A DNA stretch of 64,000 nucleotides from Massilia aurea (lineage in GTDB: Bacteria > Pseudomonadota > Gammaproteobacteria > Burkholderiales > Burkholderiaceae_D). The notes beneath the pieces were generated by a model. The model was not told the DNA's origin. It did no database searches and saw only the letters and a program-made list of their open reading frames with translations. This document shows positions 32,872 to 41,127 of the stretch, piece after piece. Each line of letters begins with the position of its first letter. The stretch's first letter is position 1. The stretch spans positions 744,001 to 808,000 of the forward strand of contig NZ_JANUGZ010000004.1 of NCBI RefSeq assembly GCF_024753205.1. Reading direction: 5' to 3'. The position numbers and the translations under genes were made by a program.

Positions 32872-34251
32872 ATGATCGACCCCCAAGCCGGCGCGGCGCA
32901 CGCTGCCGACGCCTCGACGACAGCGCAGGAACTTGATCCGCTGCAGGTACACTTCCAGGATGGCATTGCTCCCGATGAAATCGAGCAAGTCTTCCACCTC
33001 AAGCGTGCCCAGCCAATGCTGTCGGCCTTCACGGCCCTGTTCCACGGCACGCAGGACGGCGTGCTGGTGCGCCTGCTCGTCCTGCGCGAACTGGCCGGCG
33101 ATGCGTCCACGTCCGCCTTCTCGCGCGCCGACATCAACCAGAAGCTGGCCTATCTCGTCCCCGAAAGCCTGGAAACGGTGCTCAACCGCCTGCGCGGCCA
33201 CGGCCTGCTGGCCTGGGACGCCCCGGCCGCCGTCTACCGCATCACGCCGCTGGCGCGCAACGTCTTGTCTGCGCTGGAAACCCTGCTGGCGCTGGGCAAG
33301 CCCGAAGGCGACGAAGCCGAGATGGGCTTTTTGCTGTCGCAGGTGGCCGGCGCCCAGGCCGTGGGCGGCGTCACGGTCGACCAGCTGAAACACCTGCTGG
33401 GCCGCCTGGTCGAACTGACCGAGGAATTTCGCGATGCGATCGCGTCCGGCTCCGAGTTTCGCCTCCGTACCTCGCAGGCAAAGTGGCACATGGCGTGCGA
33501 CTGGGTCGAGAAAGGCTCGGTCATCCTGCGCGCGATCACGTCCGACGAACGGGCCGACGCCGCCACGCACCGCGCGGCGCAGGCGATCGGCCGCGCGCAA
33601 AGTGCACTGCTGAACATGCAGGGCATGTTCTCGCGCGCGCTGAACCAGATTGAACGCCAGCGCGTGCACCTGGGCCAGTCGGGCCTGTCGACCACCGACG
33701 TGAAACGCTGGCTGCTGGCGCACGACGACCTCGCCAGCCTGGCCGCCGGCGCGATCGACCGCCCGGTCACGCCGCTGTTCGGCACCCCGGCCGAGATGAT
33801 CGACGTGGCCGAAACCGAACTGCTGGCCGAGCGCATCATCTCGACCGGCCCGAAAGGCCTGCCGAGCGGCCAGGATGCACCGCTGACGATCAACGACAAT
33901 CCGGCCATGCAGCTCGAGCTGAATGACTGGATCAACAAGCTGGCCGACTTCGCCAACCTGGGCAACTTCCCCGAATTTTCGAGTGTCGGCCCGCGCCGGG
34001 TGCAGCTGCACGAATCGCTGCTGCCGGCGACATTCGCGCTGGCCTCGTACCGCGCCTCGCTGCTGCCGCTCCTGGGCGACGCGTCCGAAGCGAGCCTGCA
34101 GGGCGCGACCGCCGAACTGGCGCGCCTGCCGCTCACGTTCGTCTCGCTCGACGAGATGGTCCAGCTGAACGACCCGGAAGTGGCGGCCATGTCGGTCGCG
34201 ACCCTTTCACTGAATGCCGATCCCACTCCTGATGGACAGCCTGCCCCATGA
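32872..34251 (+). CDS. mksF: Kleisin-like subunit of an SMC complex (MksF/MukF/JetA type)
   Basis: This encodes 459 residues with no signal peptide or membrane segment. About 40-135 reads as a winged helix (VLVRLLVLRELAGD, then ADINQKLAYLVPESLETVLN and LRGHGLLAWDAPAAVYRIT). Long amphipathic helices follow, including AIGRAQSALLNMQGMFSRAL. This layout, and its place as first gene before a KITE-like subunit and an SMC ATPase, match MksF of the MksFEB condensins. Sequence similarity to MukF itself is weak, so the name rests on architecture and context. No clear ribosome site precedes the ATG. Its stop overlaps the next start in ATGA. Confidence 0.75.
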   Translation: MIDPQAGAAHAADASTTAQELDPLQVHFQDGIAPDEIEQVFHLKRAQPMLSAFTALFHGTQDGVLVRLLVLRELAGDASTSAFSRADINQKLAYLVPESLETVLNRLRGHGLLAWDAPAAVYRITPLARNVLSALETLLALGKPEGDEAEMGFLLSQVAGAQAVGGVTVDQLKHLLGRLVELTEEFRDAIASGSEFRLRTSQAKWHMACDWVEKGSVILRAITSDERADAATHRAAQAIGRAQSALLNMQGMFSRALNQIERQRVHLGQSGLSTTDVKRWLLAHDDLASLAAGAIDRPVTPLFGTPAEMIDVAETELLAERIISTGPKGLPSGQDAPLTINDNPAMQLELNDWINKLADFANLGNFPEFSSVGPRRVQLHESLLPATFALASYRASLLPLLGDASEASLQGATAELARLPLTFVSLDEMVQLNDPEVAAMSVATLSLNADPTPDGQPAP

Positions 34252-34973
34252 ATGACGATGCACAAATCCTGATCGCGCGCCTGCTGACGCACCAGACCCT
34301 GCGCCGCGACGACAAGATGGTCAAGCGCGCGCTGTCGGACGACCAGTTCCGCGCTGAAGTCGACAAGCGCCTGCTCGAATCGGGCCTGAAGCTGCTCGAC
34401 AACGTCTACGCCGACCACGTCACCGTGGCCCTGCACCGCAACGTCGAGCCGAAGATCTTCGGGGCCAAGGACATCTGGCAGAACAATAACTTCGGCCTGA
34501 CGCGCGATGGCGTGGCGCTGCTCGTCGTGCTGTGGGCGCAGATCATCCTGCCCAAGCGCGAGCGCCAGGAAACCCACACGACGATCGACGACGACCAGAA
34601 CGACATGTTCGAAAAGGAGCTGTCGATCCCGCGTGCCGAAGACACGTCGATCGGCATTTCGTACACGGCGCTGCTGTCGGACTTCGGCGACAAGCTGGGC
34701 AAGAAGACGCGCATGGACATGAACCTGGGCGTGCTGTCGAAGCTGGGCTTCATCGAGCGCCGCGGCGACGTGATCCTGGAAGGCCCGCTGCTCGACCTGA
34801 TGATGGACACCGACGTGCTCAAGGAACGCATCATCAACGGCGCGCTGTCCGAAGTCTTCAAGCGCGCGCCGCTGGCCGCTGCCCCACGCCGCGTGGCCCC
34901 GGTGGATGCCGACGCCGCCAACGATGCCCTGGCGCCCGACGGCGCCCTTGATGTCCCTGACACCCCGAATTGA
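34248..34973 (+). CDS. mksE: KITE-like subunit of an SMC complex (MksE/MukE/JetB type)
   Basis: This encodes 241 residues. The N-terminal part (ILIARLLTHQTLRRDD) and the middle (NNNFGLTRDGVALLVVLWAQ) are typical of MksE/DUF4194-type proteins, followed by YTALLSDFGDKLGKKTRMDM. A second winged helix is suggested by LGVLSKLGFIERRGDVI. In MukBEF/MksBEF complexes two MukE/MksE subunits bind the kleisin. The gene overlaps mksF by 4 bases and the SMC gene starts 8 bases after its stop, which is the gene order of known mksFEB operons. The Pro/Ala-rich tail past residue 205 is probably disordered. Confidence 0.78.
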   Translation: MNDDAQILIARLLTHQTLRRDDKMVKRALSDDQFRAEVDKRLLESGLKLLDNVYADHVTVALHRNVEPKIFGAKDIWQNNNFGLTRDGVALLVVLWAQIILPKRERQETHTTIDDDQNDMFEKELSIPRAEDTSIGISYTALLSDFGDKLGKKTRMDMNLGVLSKLGFIERRGDVILEGPLLDLMMDTDVLKERIINGALSEVFKRAPLAAAPRRVAPVDADAANDALAPDGALDVPDTPN

Positions 34974-34981
34974 GATAGCCG

Positions 34982-37804
34982 ATGTTCCACATTAAATCAC
35001 TCGAACTGGTCCACTGGGATTACTGGCAGCGGATCAAGAACATCCCGCTCGACGCCAAGATCATCACGATCGCCGGCCAGAACGGCTCGGGCAAGACCAC
35101 GCTGCTCGACGCGATGCGCACGCTGTTCGGGCTCGATTGCTCGATGGGTCGCACCTATAAACACTATGCGCGCCACTCGGGCCAGCAAAGCGCCTGGCTG
35201 CGCGCTGTCGTCGACAACAAGCCGGTAGGCCGCCAGTTGTCGAACCGGCCGTTTCGCCATTCGGGCTTTTTCGCCGACGATGAAGTCACGCTCTTTTGCC
35301 AGGTGCAGAAGAACGGCGGCGACTGGAAACGCCAGTACCTGATGCGTCCCGGGAACGTCGAGATCGAGGAAGTGACCGAAGCGACCGACTGGCTGGGCGT
35401 GGAAAACTACCGCAAGCGCCTGGCGTCGGCCGGCCTGTCGCCGGCGATGTCGAAAGTGCTGGCGCTCGAGCAGGGCGAAACCGACAAGCTGTGCGAATAC
35501 GCGCCGCGCCAGTTGCTTGATCTGGTGTTCCAGGTCTTCGGCGACAAGGAAGTGCTGGATGCCTACGACGAAGCCAAGCGCCACCAGCGCGACACCGAGA
35601 CGGAGCTGAAACGCTTCGAGGCCGAGCTGGAAGCCTCGCGCACCAATCTCGAAGGCTTGCGCCTGCGCGTGGCCAACCACCATCAGTGGTCCGACCTGCA
35701 CAAGGAAAAGCGCGAGCTGCACGAAGAAGTGCTGCCGGCGCTGCAGTACCACGAAGCGCGCGAGAAAGCGCTCCTGGTCTCGCGCACGCTGCGCGAAGCA
35801 AAAAAGCCGCTGGTCCAGGCTGACGGCCAACTGGCCGAGAAACGCAGCCAGCTGGCCAGTCAGCAGCGCGCGCTGACCGAAGCGCAGAAGCAGGAAACGC
35901 AGCTCGAGCAGGAGGGCGGCGAACTTGCCCGCCGCCTGACCGAAGTAAACACGCGCCTGAAACCGCTGGAAAGCCTGCTGGAACAGCGCGACCGCCTGCA
36001 AAAGCTGTCGGCCGATGCCGGCGCCGACATCGCCGAAGTGGGCAAGCAGCTGGGCGAGAAAGAAGCCGAGCTGGCGCGCCAGAAGAGCGCGCGCGAGGCC
36101 GTGTCGACGAAGATCGCGGGCGAGCTGGCGACGATCTCCCAGTTGCAGGGCAAGAGCGCGATGCCGGAACCCGAAGCGCAGCGCCTGATGCGCCGCGCAC
36201 TGCGCGACGAAGGCATCGCGCACGCCATGCTGTCGGACATCGTCGAAGTGACCGATCCGAAGTGGCAGGGCGCGGTCGAAGGTGTACTCGGTGGTTACGC
36301 ATCGGTCGTGCTGCTCGAAAAAGCGTCGGATGCCGCCAACGCCTACCGCCTGGCCGAGAAGGAGCGCTACCGCCACTTCATCGTGCCCGACTGTGTGACG
36401 GCGCCGGTCGTGAAAGATGACAGCCTGCTGTCGGTAGTGAGCTTTTCTGGCAAGGCGCCGGGCTGGCTGATCGACCAGCTAGAGCGCATCGTGCGCGTCG
36501 ATTCGGTCGACGACGGCTTCAAGAGCCGCTCGGATGAGTGGATCACGCCGGACGCCTACCACCGCGAACGCCGCGGTGGTCGCTCGCTGTTCGTCGAAGC
36601 ATCGCGCTATCGCTTTGGCGCCGCCGGCAAGACGCAGCGCCTGGAAGCCATCCAGAAATCGCTGCCGGCGCTGGAACAGAAGGAAGACGCGCTGACGCTG
36701 GCGATCTCGAAGCTGGCCGCCGAAGTGGGCGGCCTGAAGGCGCGCATTGCGGGCGTGGATGCGGCCAAGGAACTGTCGGCCCGTCAGGAAGAATTCGAGG
36801 AAGCCGCGCGCGCACTGGCGCCGCTCAAAGCCGAACGGATGGAAGTGGGCGCGCGCCTGGGCGAGCTGCAAACGCTGAGCAAGAACGCCACTGTCGCGCG
36901 CACCCGCGCCGACACCGTGTGGCAGAACGCGCGCATGGCGCTGTCGGAAGCCGAGGCGGGCATGCGCCTGAACCATCGCCGCCAGATCGACCAGCGCACC
37001 GAGCACGCCAAAGCGCTGCTGGAATTGCGCCGCAGCTGGCGCGCCGTGCCGGGCGCGTGGAAGAATCCGGGCTGGCGGGGCGACCTTGTGGCCAAACACC
37101 AGAATGCGCACCAGGTCAATCTGCGCCTGGGGTCTCTTGAAGGGTCGCTGGCGCGTGACGACTGGGAACTCGACCCGACGGTGATCGACCAGTACGCGCG
37201 CCTGCATGACCAGCTCGAAAGTCGCCAGACGGAAACCGAAGAGCGCCGCTACCAGAACAACCGCGCGATCGAAGCGACCGGCAATGCGCGCGGCGCCTAC
37301 ATCGAGCGCCTGCGCTATACGATCAAGACCTATACCAAGAACATCCGCGAACTGGGTGGCCTGGCCGGGATCGATGTACAGGCCGATCCGGTGCGGCTCG
37401 AGAACGACGACGTGCAACTGTCGCAGGCCGGCCTGCACGTGCGCTTCAAGTTCGACGGCAAGGACCAGATCGGGATGAACGACGGCGAAGCGTCGGGCGG
37501 CCAGCAGGTCATGAAGTCGCTGGTGCTGCTGATTGGTCTGCTCAAGTCCGAAGAAGGCTCGGGCGGCTTCGTGTTCATCGATGAACCGTTTGCCCACCTG
37601 GATATCCGCAACATCCAGCTGGTCGGCGAGTTCCTGAAGAACACCGATGCCCAGTACCTGATGACGACCCCGCTGACGCACAACACGGACGTCTACGACC
37701 CGTCGGAACTGACGCTCATCACGAGCAAGAAGAAGAAGGACCAGCAGTGGGCGCAGCCGATCTTCGTGCTGCAGCGCCGGAAGGAAGACGCGAAGGCGGC
37801 TTGA
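34982..37804 (+). CDS. mksB: SMC-family ATPase of an MksB/JetC-type condensin
   Basis: This encodes 940 residues. Walker A is GQNGSGKTT at 32-40, in the ABC-type head opening (HIKSLELVHWDYWQRIKNIP). Two long coiled-coil arms run at about 185-400 and 565-800. They flank a short hinge-like domain at about 405-470 (GIAHAMLSDIVEVTDPKWQG, LGGYASVVLLEKASDA). The C-terminal head has signature NDGEASGGQQVMKSLVLLIG near 835 and Walker B FVFIDEPFAHLD near 865. A length near 940 suits MksB better than MukB (about 1,480). It should compact or load onto DNA with MksF and MksE. A strong terminator follows, so no JetD-like nuclease belongs to the operon. Confidence 0.85.
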   Translation: MFHIKSLELVHWDYWQRIKNIPLDAKIITIAGQNGSGKTTLLDAMRTLFGLDCSMGRTYKHYARHSGQQSAWLRAVVDNKPVGRQLSNRPFRHSGFFADDEVTLFCQVQKNGGDWKRQYLMRPGNVEIEEVTEATDWLGVENYRKRLASAGLSPAMSKVLALEQGETDKLCEYAPRQLLDLVFQVFGDKEVLDAYDEAKRHQRDTETELKRFEAELEASRTNLEGLRLRVANHHQWSDLHKEKRELHEEVLPALQYHEAREKALLVSRTLREAKKPLVQADGQLAEKRSQLASQQRALTEAQKQETQLEQEGGELARRLTEVNTRLKPLESLLEQRDRLQKLSADAGADIAEVGKQLGEKEAELARQKSAREAVSTKIAGELATISQLQGKSAMPEPEAQRLMRRALRDEGIAHAMLSDIVEVTDPKWQGAVEGVLGGYASVVLLEKASDAANAYRLAEKERYRHFIVPDCVTAPVVKDDSLLSVVSFSGKAPGWLIDQLERIVRVDSVDDGFKSRSDEWITPDAYHRERRGGRSLFVEASRYRFGAAGKTQRLEAIQKSLPALEQKEDALTLAISKLAAEVGGLKARIAGVDAAKELSARQEEFEEAARALAPLKAERMEVGARLGELQTLSKNATVARTRADTVWQNARMALSEAEAGMRLNHRRQIDQRTEHAKALLELRRSWRAVPGAWKNPGWRGDLVAKHQNAHQVNLRLGSLEGSLARDDWELDPTVIDQYARLHDQLESRQTETEERRYQNNRAIEATGNARGAYIERLRYTIKTYTKNIRELGGLAGIDVQADPVRLENDDVQLSQAGLHVRFKFDGKDQIGMNDGEASGGQQVMKSLVLLIGLLKSEEGSGGFVFIDEPFAHLDIRNIQLVGEFLKNTDAQYLMTTPLTHNTDVYDPSELTLITSKKKKDQQWAQPIFVLQRRKEDAKAA

Positions 37805-37806
37805 TG

Positions 37807-37841
37807 AAAAAAAGGGATCCGATGTGGATCCCTTTTTTTTA
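37807..37841. terminator. Bidirectional intrinsic terminator split off by the IS insertion
   Basis: AAAAAAAGGGATCC pairs exactly with GGATCCCTTTTTTT around the 5-base loop GATGT, right after the mksB stop. The A-run and T-run let it serve both strands. The last 8 bases (TTTTTTTA) are one copy of the target duplication of the element that follows. Confidence 0.93.
37834..37841. repeat. Target-site duplication, left copy
   Basis: TTTTTTTA, directly outside the left inverted repeat; identical to 39543-39550. Confidence 0.85.
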
Positions 37842-37865
37842 GGCTCTGTCACCATATTGTGTTGG
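37842..37865 (+). repeat. Left terminal inverted repeat of the IS1595-like element
   Basis: This 24-base end starts GGCTCTGTCACC and finishes TGTGTTGG. It differs from the right end at positions 12, 14 and 16. Confidence 0.92.
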
Positions 37866-37903
37866 TACAATGATTTTCCTCGTGTTGACGCGGCGGACTT
37901 GCA

Positions 37904-38875
37904 ATGAAACAGAAGGACTTCAAACGGCTTACTGAGATGCTCGGCAATCTTAGCCCTACCCAGCTGCGCAACGTGTCGCAGAGGGTGGATGAGCTGAATG
38001 GCAAACGAGAGGTGCAGGACCTTACGGACAAGCGAGTCGCGTCACTTGCGGGGTGCGCGCTTTGCGGTCACCCTGAGTTCGCTCGATGAGGGCGCACCGG
38101 CACGGGAGACCAGCGCTACCGGTGCGGCGGTTGCCGCAAGACCTTTACCAGCCTTACCGGCACGCCCTTTAGCCGCGTGCACGATAAGGCGAAGCTCTTG
38201 GAGAATGCCGCTTGCATGAAGGACGTGCTCAGCGTGCGAGATACAGCTGACCGCCTGGGCGTGCACCGTAACACCGCATTCCGATACCGTCACCTCATGA
38301 TGCCACTGCTTGAGAAGCATCAGCCTGGTGAGCTGCTAGGCGTAGCCGAAGCTGATGAGGCATTCTTTCGACGCTCATACAAAGGGCAGAAGCGAGGCCT
38401 GCCAAGACCAGCGCATAAACGCGGTACGCCGGCGAGCAAGCGGGGCATCTCCCGTGAACAGGTTGCCGTACTCACTGCTGTGGCCCGGGGCTCGCGCGAC
38501 AGCTTCATGGTGGTCCTGCCCTCGGTTCCGAGCGCTGCAACGGTAGGCGCTGCTCTTGGACCCGTGCTGAAGCGCGACACCGTCTTGGTTTCGGACTCCG
38601 CGAGCGCGTACAAGACAGCCGCGAAGGCGCTGGGCATCGTACTGCGCCAGATTCCGCGCGGCACGCATAAGTTGGGGCCGTACCACATTCAGAACGTCAA
38701 CGCACTCCACAGCCGAATAAAAGCGTCGATGCGGCCCTTCCGAGGTGTCGCGACGAAGAACCTACCGTTCTACTTGGCCTGGTTCCGCTTTTTCGACCGC
38801 CGCGGCGGAACCGCGAAACCGTACCACTTCCTACTCGACGCTATTGGCGTACCAACTGGCGCCAACGACGACTGA
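37904..38875 (+). pseudogene. IS1595-family transposase interrupted by an in-frame TGA
   Basis: One reading frame covers 323 codons but contains TGA at 38087-38089. Before it lie MKQKDFKRLTEMLGNL and the first zinc-ribbon pair CALC. After it, in the same frame, come GDQRYRCGGCRKTFTSLTGT (second Cys pair), a helix-turn-helix (TADRLGVHRNTAFRYRH) and the DDE domain with VAEADEAFFRRSY and VLVSDSASAYKTA. In related IS1595 transposases a Trp followed by Gly-Arg stands where this stop is, so a TGG-to-TGA change explains it. The zinc ribbon would be split, so the protein is probably inactive unless the stop is read through. Confidence 0.88.
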
Positions 38876-38886
38876 TGCAAGGGTAT

Positions 38887-39420
38887 TCAACGCGAAAAGA
38901 ACCATTCCGTGAATTCGTCAGCAACCTCAGGAGTCATCTCGAGCACGGCCGCCGCTACATTGCCAAATCCTTTGGCAGCGGCAACCGCCGAGAGTGCGCA
39001 AGCTAGGAAGTCCCCATCCCATTCGCGAGCGGACGCTTGAGCAACCAAGCCCGGGAGCGCTGCGAGCGCTGCAGAATAAGCGACCTGCAAATCTTCTGGT
39101 ATCGGGACTTGTTTCTCCTGTCGCCAGGTCTCTACAACGGCAGGGAATTGGAAGTAGGTCGAGTCAGCGGTTAAGGGAGCAGTTGCCAGTGCCCGCACCA
39201 CATGGGGCACTGCCGCGAACGATGCAGTGTAAACGTCGTTTTGATGAGCAAGGGCACTCCACAGGGAAAACCAGGGCTCCTGGTCGCCGACAGCCGAAGG
39301 AATCGAATCGAGCTTCCGGAGGAGGTCCGGGATGTCGGATGCGTGGCCGTAAGCGTGTTCAAGCTCGCCCCACCTCGAACTGTCGAGGGGGAGGCACGGA
39401 AGGTCGGAGGCTGTAGTCAT
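38887..39420 (-). CDS. Passenger gene of the IS1595-like element, immunity-protein-like
   Basis: This encodes 177 residues, convergent with the transposase (11 bases between stops) and wholly inside the inverted repeats. The pattern is LDSSRWGELEHAYGHASDIP, then LLRKLDSIPS, EPWFSLWSALAHQNDVYTAS and FAAVPHVVRALATAP. It is a soluble, helix-rich acidic protein with no HTH, nuclease or signal peptide. The overall look recalls HEAT-like immunity proteins of polymorphic toxin systems, but I cannot name a family. No ribosome site is clear before the ATG. Its base composition is less GC-rich than the flanking genes, consistent with arrival on the element. Confidence 0.7.
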   Translation of the reverse strand: MTTASDLPCLPLDSSRWGELEHAYGHASDIPDLLRKLDSIPSAVGDQEPWFSLWSALAHQNDVYTASFAAVPHVVRALATAPLTADSTYFQFPAVVETWRQEKQVPIPEDLQVAYSAALAALPGLVAQASAREWDGDFLACALSAVAAAKGFGNVAAAVLEMTPEVADEFTEWFFSR

Positions 39421-39518
39421 GGTTTTAATAGAATGCGAGGCAAGGAGGTTAGTTTATCAAGTCCTTCGCACGCCGCCACGGTTGTCGCCAAGGCAGCAGA
39501 CGGGCGAGAATCGAATCA

Positions 39519-39542
39519 CCAACACAGTTTAGTGACAGAGCC
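39519..39542 (-). repeat. Right terminal inverted repeat of the IS1595-like element
   Basis: Read on the minus strand it starts GGCTCTGTCACT and finishes TGTGTTGG, pairing with the left end at 21 of 24 positions. Confidence 0.92.
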
Positions 39543-39550
39543 TTTTTTTA
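39543..39550. repeat. Target-site duplication, right copy
   Basis: TTTTTTTA, identical to the left copy. Its last three bases (TTA) are the stop codon TAA of the minus-strand membrane-protein gene. Confidence 0.85.
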
Positions 39551-40066
39551 TGCCTGCAAGCTCTCGCGCTTGGCCCGCCGCCGCCAGCGCAGCAGCCCGG
39601 CCGAATAGCAGGCGAAGTAGCCACTGGTCAGACCCACGCACAGCATGGTCAGCGGGCTGTCGCTCAGCTGGGGCGTGGGCAAGCCCTTGCCCTGGTTGGC
39701 GTAGATCTCGACGCCGATGTACAGGATGCGGGCCACCAGGATCATCGCCATCACCAGGCCCAGACGGGCGTTCGGCGTGAAGAAGTAACCCTCGGGCGTG
39801 GCCTCGAAACGTGACAGCTTCAGGCCCCACACGCCGTAGCCGATACCGCCGACGGCGCCCACCAGCAGCGCCGCCAGGTTGTACGGGCTGGCGAATAGCT
39901 GCGCCGCCGGCACCAGGATCATCGCGCCAAACACCAGGATGCCCGTGTAATGGCGCTGGTAGATCGAGCGCTGGCGCAGCATCTGCTTCTTGATGCGCGC
40001 GTAGATGCGCCAGACCAGCAGCGGGGTCAGGACGAGCAGGGCCAGGGTGGTGATCGAAAGTTCCAT
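39548..40066 (-). CDS. Inner-membrane protein, CcdC-like, function unknown
   Basis: This encodes 172 residues from the ATG at 40066 (MELSITTLALLVLTPLLVWR); a longer upstream frame is not protein-like. Four or five hydrophobic segments are visible: 5-20, 43-60, 64-83, 105-122 and 140-155. LSRFEATPEGYFFTPNARLG between the third and fourth resembles a loop of CcdC-like proteins. No catalytic motif is seen. The stop codon lies in the right-hand target duplication of the IS1595-like element, so the insertion left the gene intact by inserting at its very end. Confidence 0.8.
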   Translation of the reverse strand: MELSITTLALLVLTPLLVWRIYARIKKQMLRQRSIYQRHYTGILVFGAMILVPAAQLFASPYNLAALLVGAVGGIGYGVWGLKLSRFEATPEGYFFTPNARLGLVMAMILVARILYIGVEIYANQGKGLPTPQLSDSPLTMLCVGLTSGYFACYSAGLLRWRRRAKRESLQA

Positions 40067-40184
40067 GGGGACGGTCAGCAGGCGGTGTTCAGAAAGACCG
40101 CATTGTAGCCCACTGCCGGCGCGCGCCGCGCCGCAGGAGCGCATGCTAAGGTGGTCCAATCAGCCAATCGAGGAGGACCGCATC

Positions 40185-40370
40185 ATGCAAGCAGCCCATA
40201 CCGCGCAATCAGCGCCGCCGTTTTCCATCCACGCCCATCGCGCGCCCGATCCGGCACCCGTCGACGATCCGATGCCCGATCCGTTCGAGGCGCCGCATCC
40301 GCATCCGCACCACCAGCCGGGCCATCTGCCACACGATGACGAGCCGGTGCCCGATCCGAACCCCAGCTGA
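40185..40370 (+). CDS. Small His/Pro/Asp-rich protein
   Basis: This encodes 61 residues. AGGAGG lies 8 bases before the ATG, the best ribosome site in this neighbourhood, which is the main reason to call it. The product is low-complexity: DPAPVDDPMPDPFEAPHPHP followed by an HH, then HLPHDDEPVPDPNPS. The His and Asp clusters could bind metal, which is speculation. No signal peptide or membrane helix is present. It lies between the divergent membrane-protein gene and the HAD phosphatase gene. Confidence 0.6.
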   Translation: MQAAHTAQSAPPFSIHAHRAPDPAPVDDPMPDPFEAPHPHPHHQPGHLPHDDEPVPDPNPS

Positions 40371-40425
40371 CGCAGGTTGGCGGCGGGTGCTACCATGCAG
40401 CATTGCCGCTTTACTGTTGGACGCA

Positions 40426-41127
40426 ATGAAACACCGACTTTTCCTGTTTGACCTCGACGACACCCTGCTCGATTTCCGGGCTTCCGAACAAGCTTCCTTC
40501 CAGCGCACGATGGCGCACCTCGATCTGCGTGAGGGCCTCGATGTCCTGTTCGCGCAGTACCAGATGACCAACGTCGCGCTGTGGCGCCTCTTTGAACAGG
40601 GCGCCGTGTCGAAGGACTTCCTGCGCATTGAACGCTTTCGCAAGACCTTCGCCGACAACGGGATCGACCTCGATCCACACGTTGCCAGCGATGTGTACAG
40701 CGAATCCCTTGCCGATACCGTCGTGCTGGTCGATGGCGCCGTAGCGCTGTGCGAAACGCTGGCCTGCATCGGCGAAGTAGGCATCATCACCAACGGCGCG
40801 CACGCGATCCAGCACCGGCGCATCGCCAGCTCGGGCCTGGCCCCGTCGCTGTCGTTCGTCGCCACGTCCGAAGCCTGCGGCTTCGCCAAGCCGGACATCC
40901 GCTTCTTCGAATACACCAGCAAGATGGCGCGCACCTTCACCAAGCCCGATACGGTGATCGTGGGCGATCGCCTGGACGCTGACATCCTTGGCGCGAACCG
41001 CTTCGGCATTGACAGCGTCTGGTTCAATCCAGGCCGTCTGGCCAACGAATCGCTCGCCATTCCCACCTGCGAAGTCGACAGCCTGCACGCCGTCGACGCC
41101 TCATTGCGCGGCCTGGCCCTCGCCTGA
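40426..41127 (+). CDS. YjjG-like HAD-family nucleotidase
   Basis: This encodes 233 residues from the ATG at 40426. HAD motif I is FLFDLDDTLLDF near residues 6-17 with the nucleophile and acid Asp. Motif II is GIITNGAH near 122. Motif III Lys is in GFAKPDIRFFEY, and motif IV is VIVGDRLDADILGANRFG near 172. The insertion and order match YjjG-type pyrimidine nucleotidases, which dephosphorylate non-canonical dUMP-type nucleotides and protect against mutagenic bases. It is a cytoplasmic enzyme. Its 3' end overlaps the convergent diguanylate cyclase gene by 27 bases. Confidence 0.9.
   Translation: MKHRLFLFDLDDTLLDFRASEQASFQRTMAHLDLREGLDVLFAQYQMTNVALWRLFEQGAVSKDFLRIERFRKTFADNGIDLDPHVASDVYSESLADTVVLVDGAVALCETLACIGEVGIITNGAHAIQHRRIASSGLAPSLSFVATSEACGFAKPDIRFFEYTSKMARTFTKPDTVIVGDRLDADILGANRFGIDSVWFNPGRLANESLAIPTCEVDSLHAVDASLRGLALA

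Larger units (their letters stand above)
37842..39542. mobile_element. Complete IS1595-like element with passenger gene (1,701 bp)
   Basis: The ends are 24-base inverted repeats starting GGCTCTGTCAC and finishing TGTGTTGG, matching at 21 of 24 positions. Both sides carry TTTTTTTA, an 8-bp target duplication typical of the IS1595 family. Inside are a transposase frame broken by one stop codon and, on the other strand, a passenger gene. Removing the element and one duplication restores a T-run joined directly to the end of the convergent membrane-protein gene. The element lies between two genes and disrupts neither. Confidence 0.93.

Noticed and set aside
32872-37804. Calling the SMC operon a full Wadjet defence system
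   Set aside because: No JetD/MksG gene follows, the operon ends in a terminator, and the other neighbours are not defence genes.
37904-38875. Programmed frameshift in the IS1595-like transposase
   Set aside because: Both parts are in the same frame; the break is a single in-frame TGA, not a frame change.
39508-39542. A tRNA-like TTCGAATC-type motif near the IS end
   Set aside because: No cloverleaf can be drawn, and the bases belong to the right inverted repeat.
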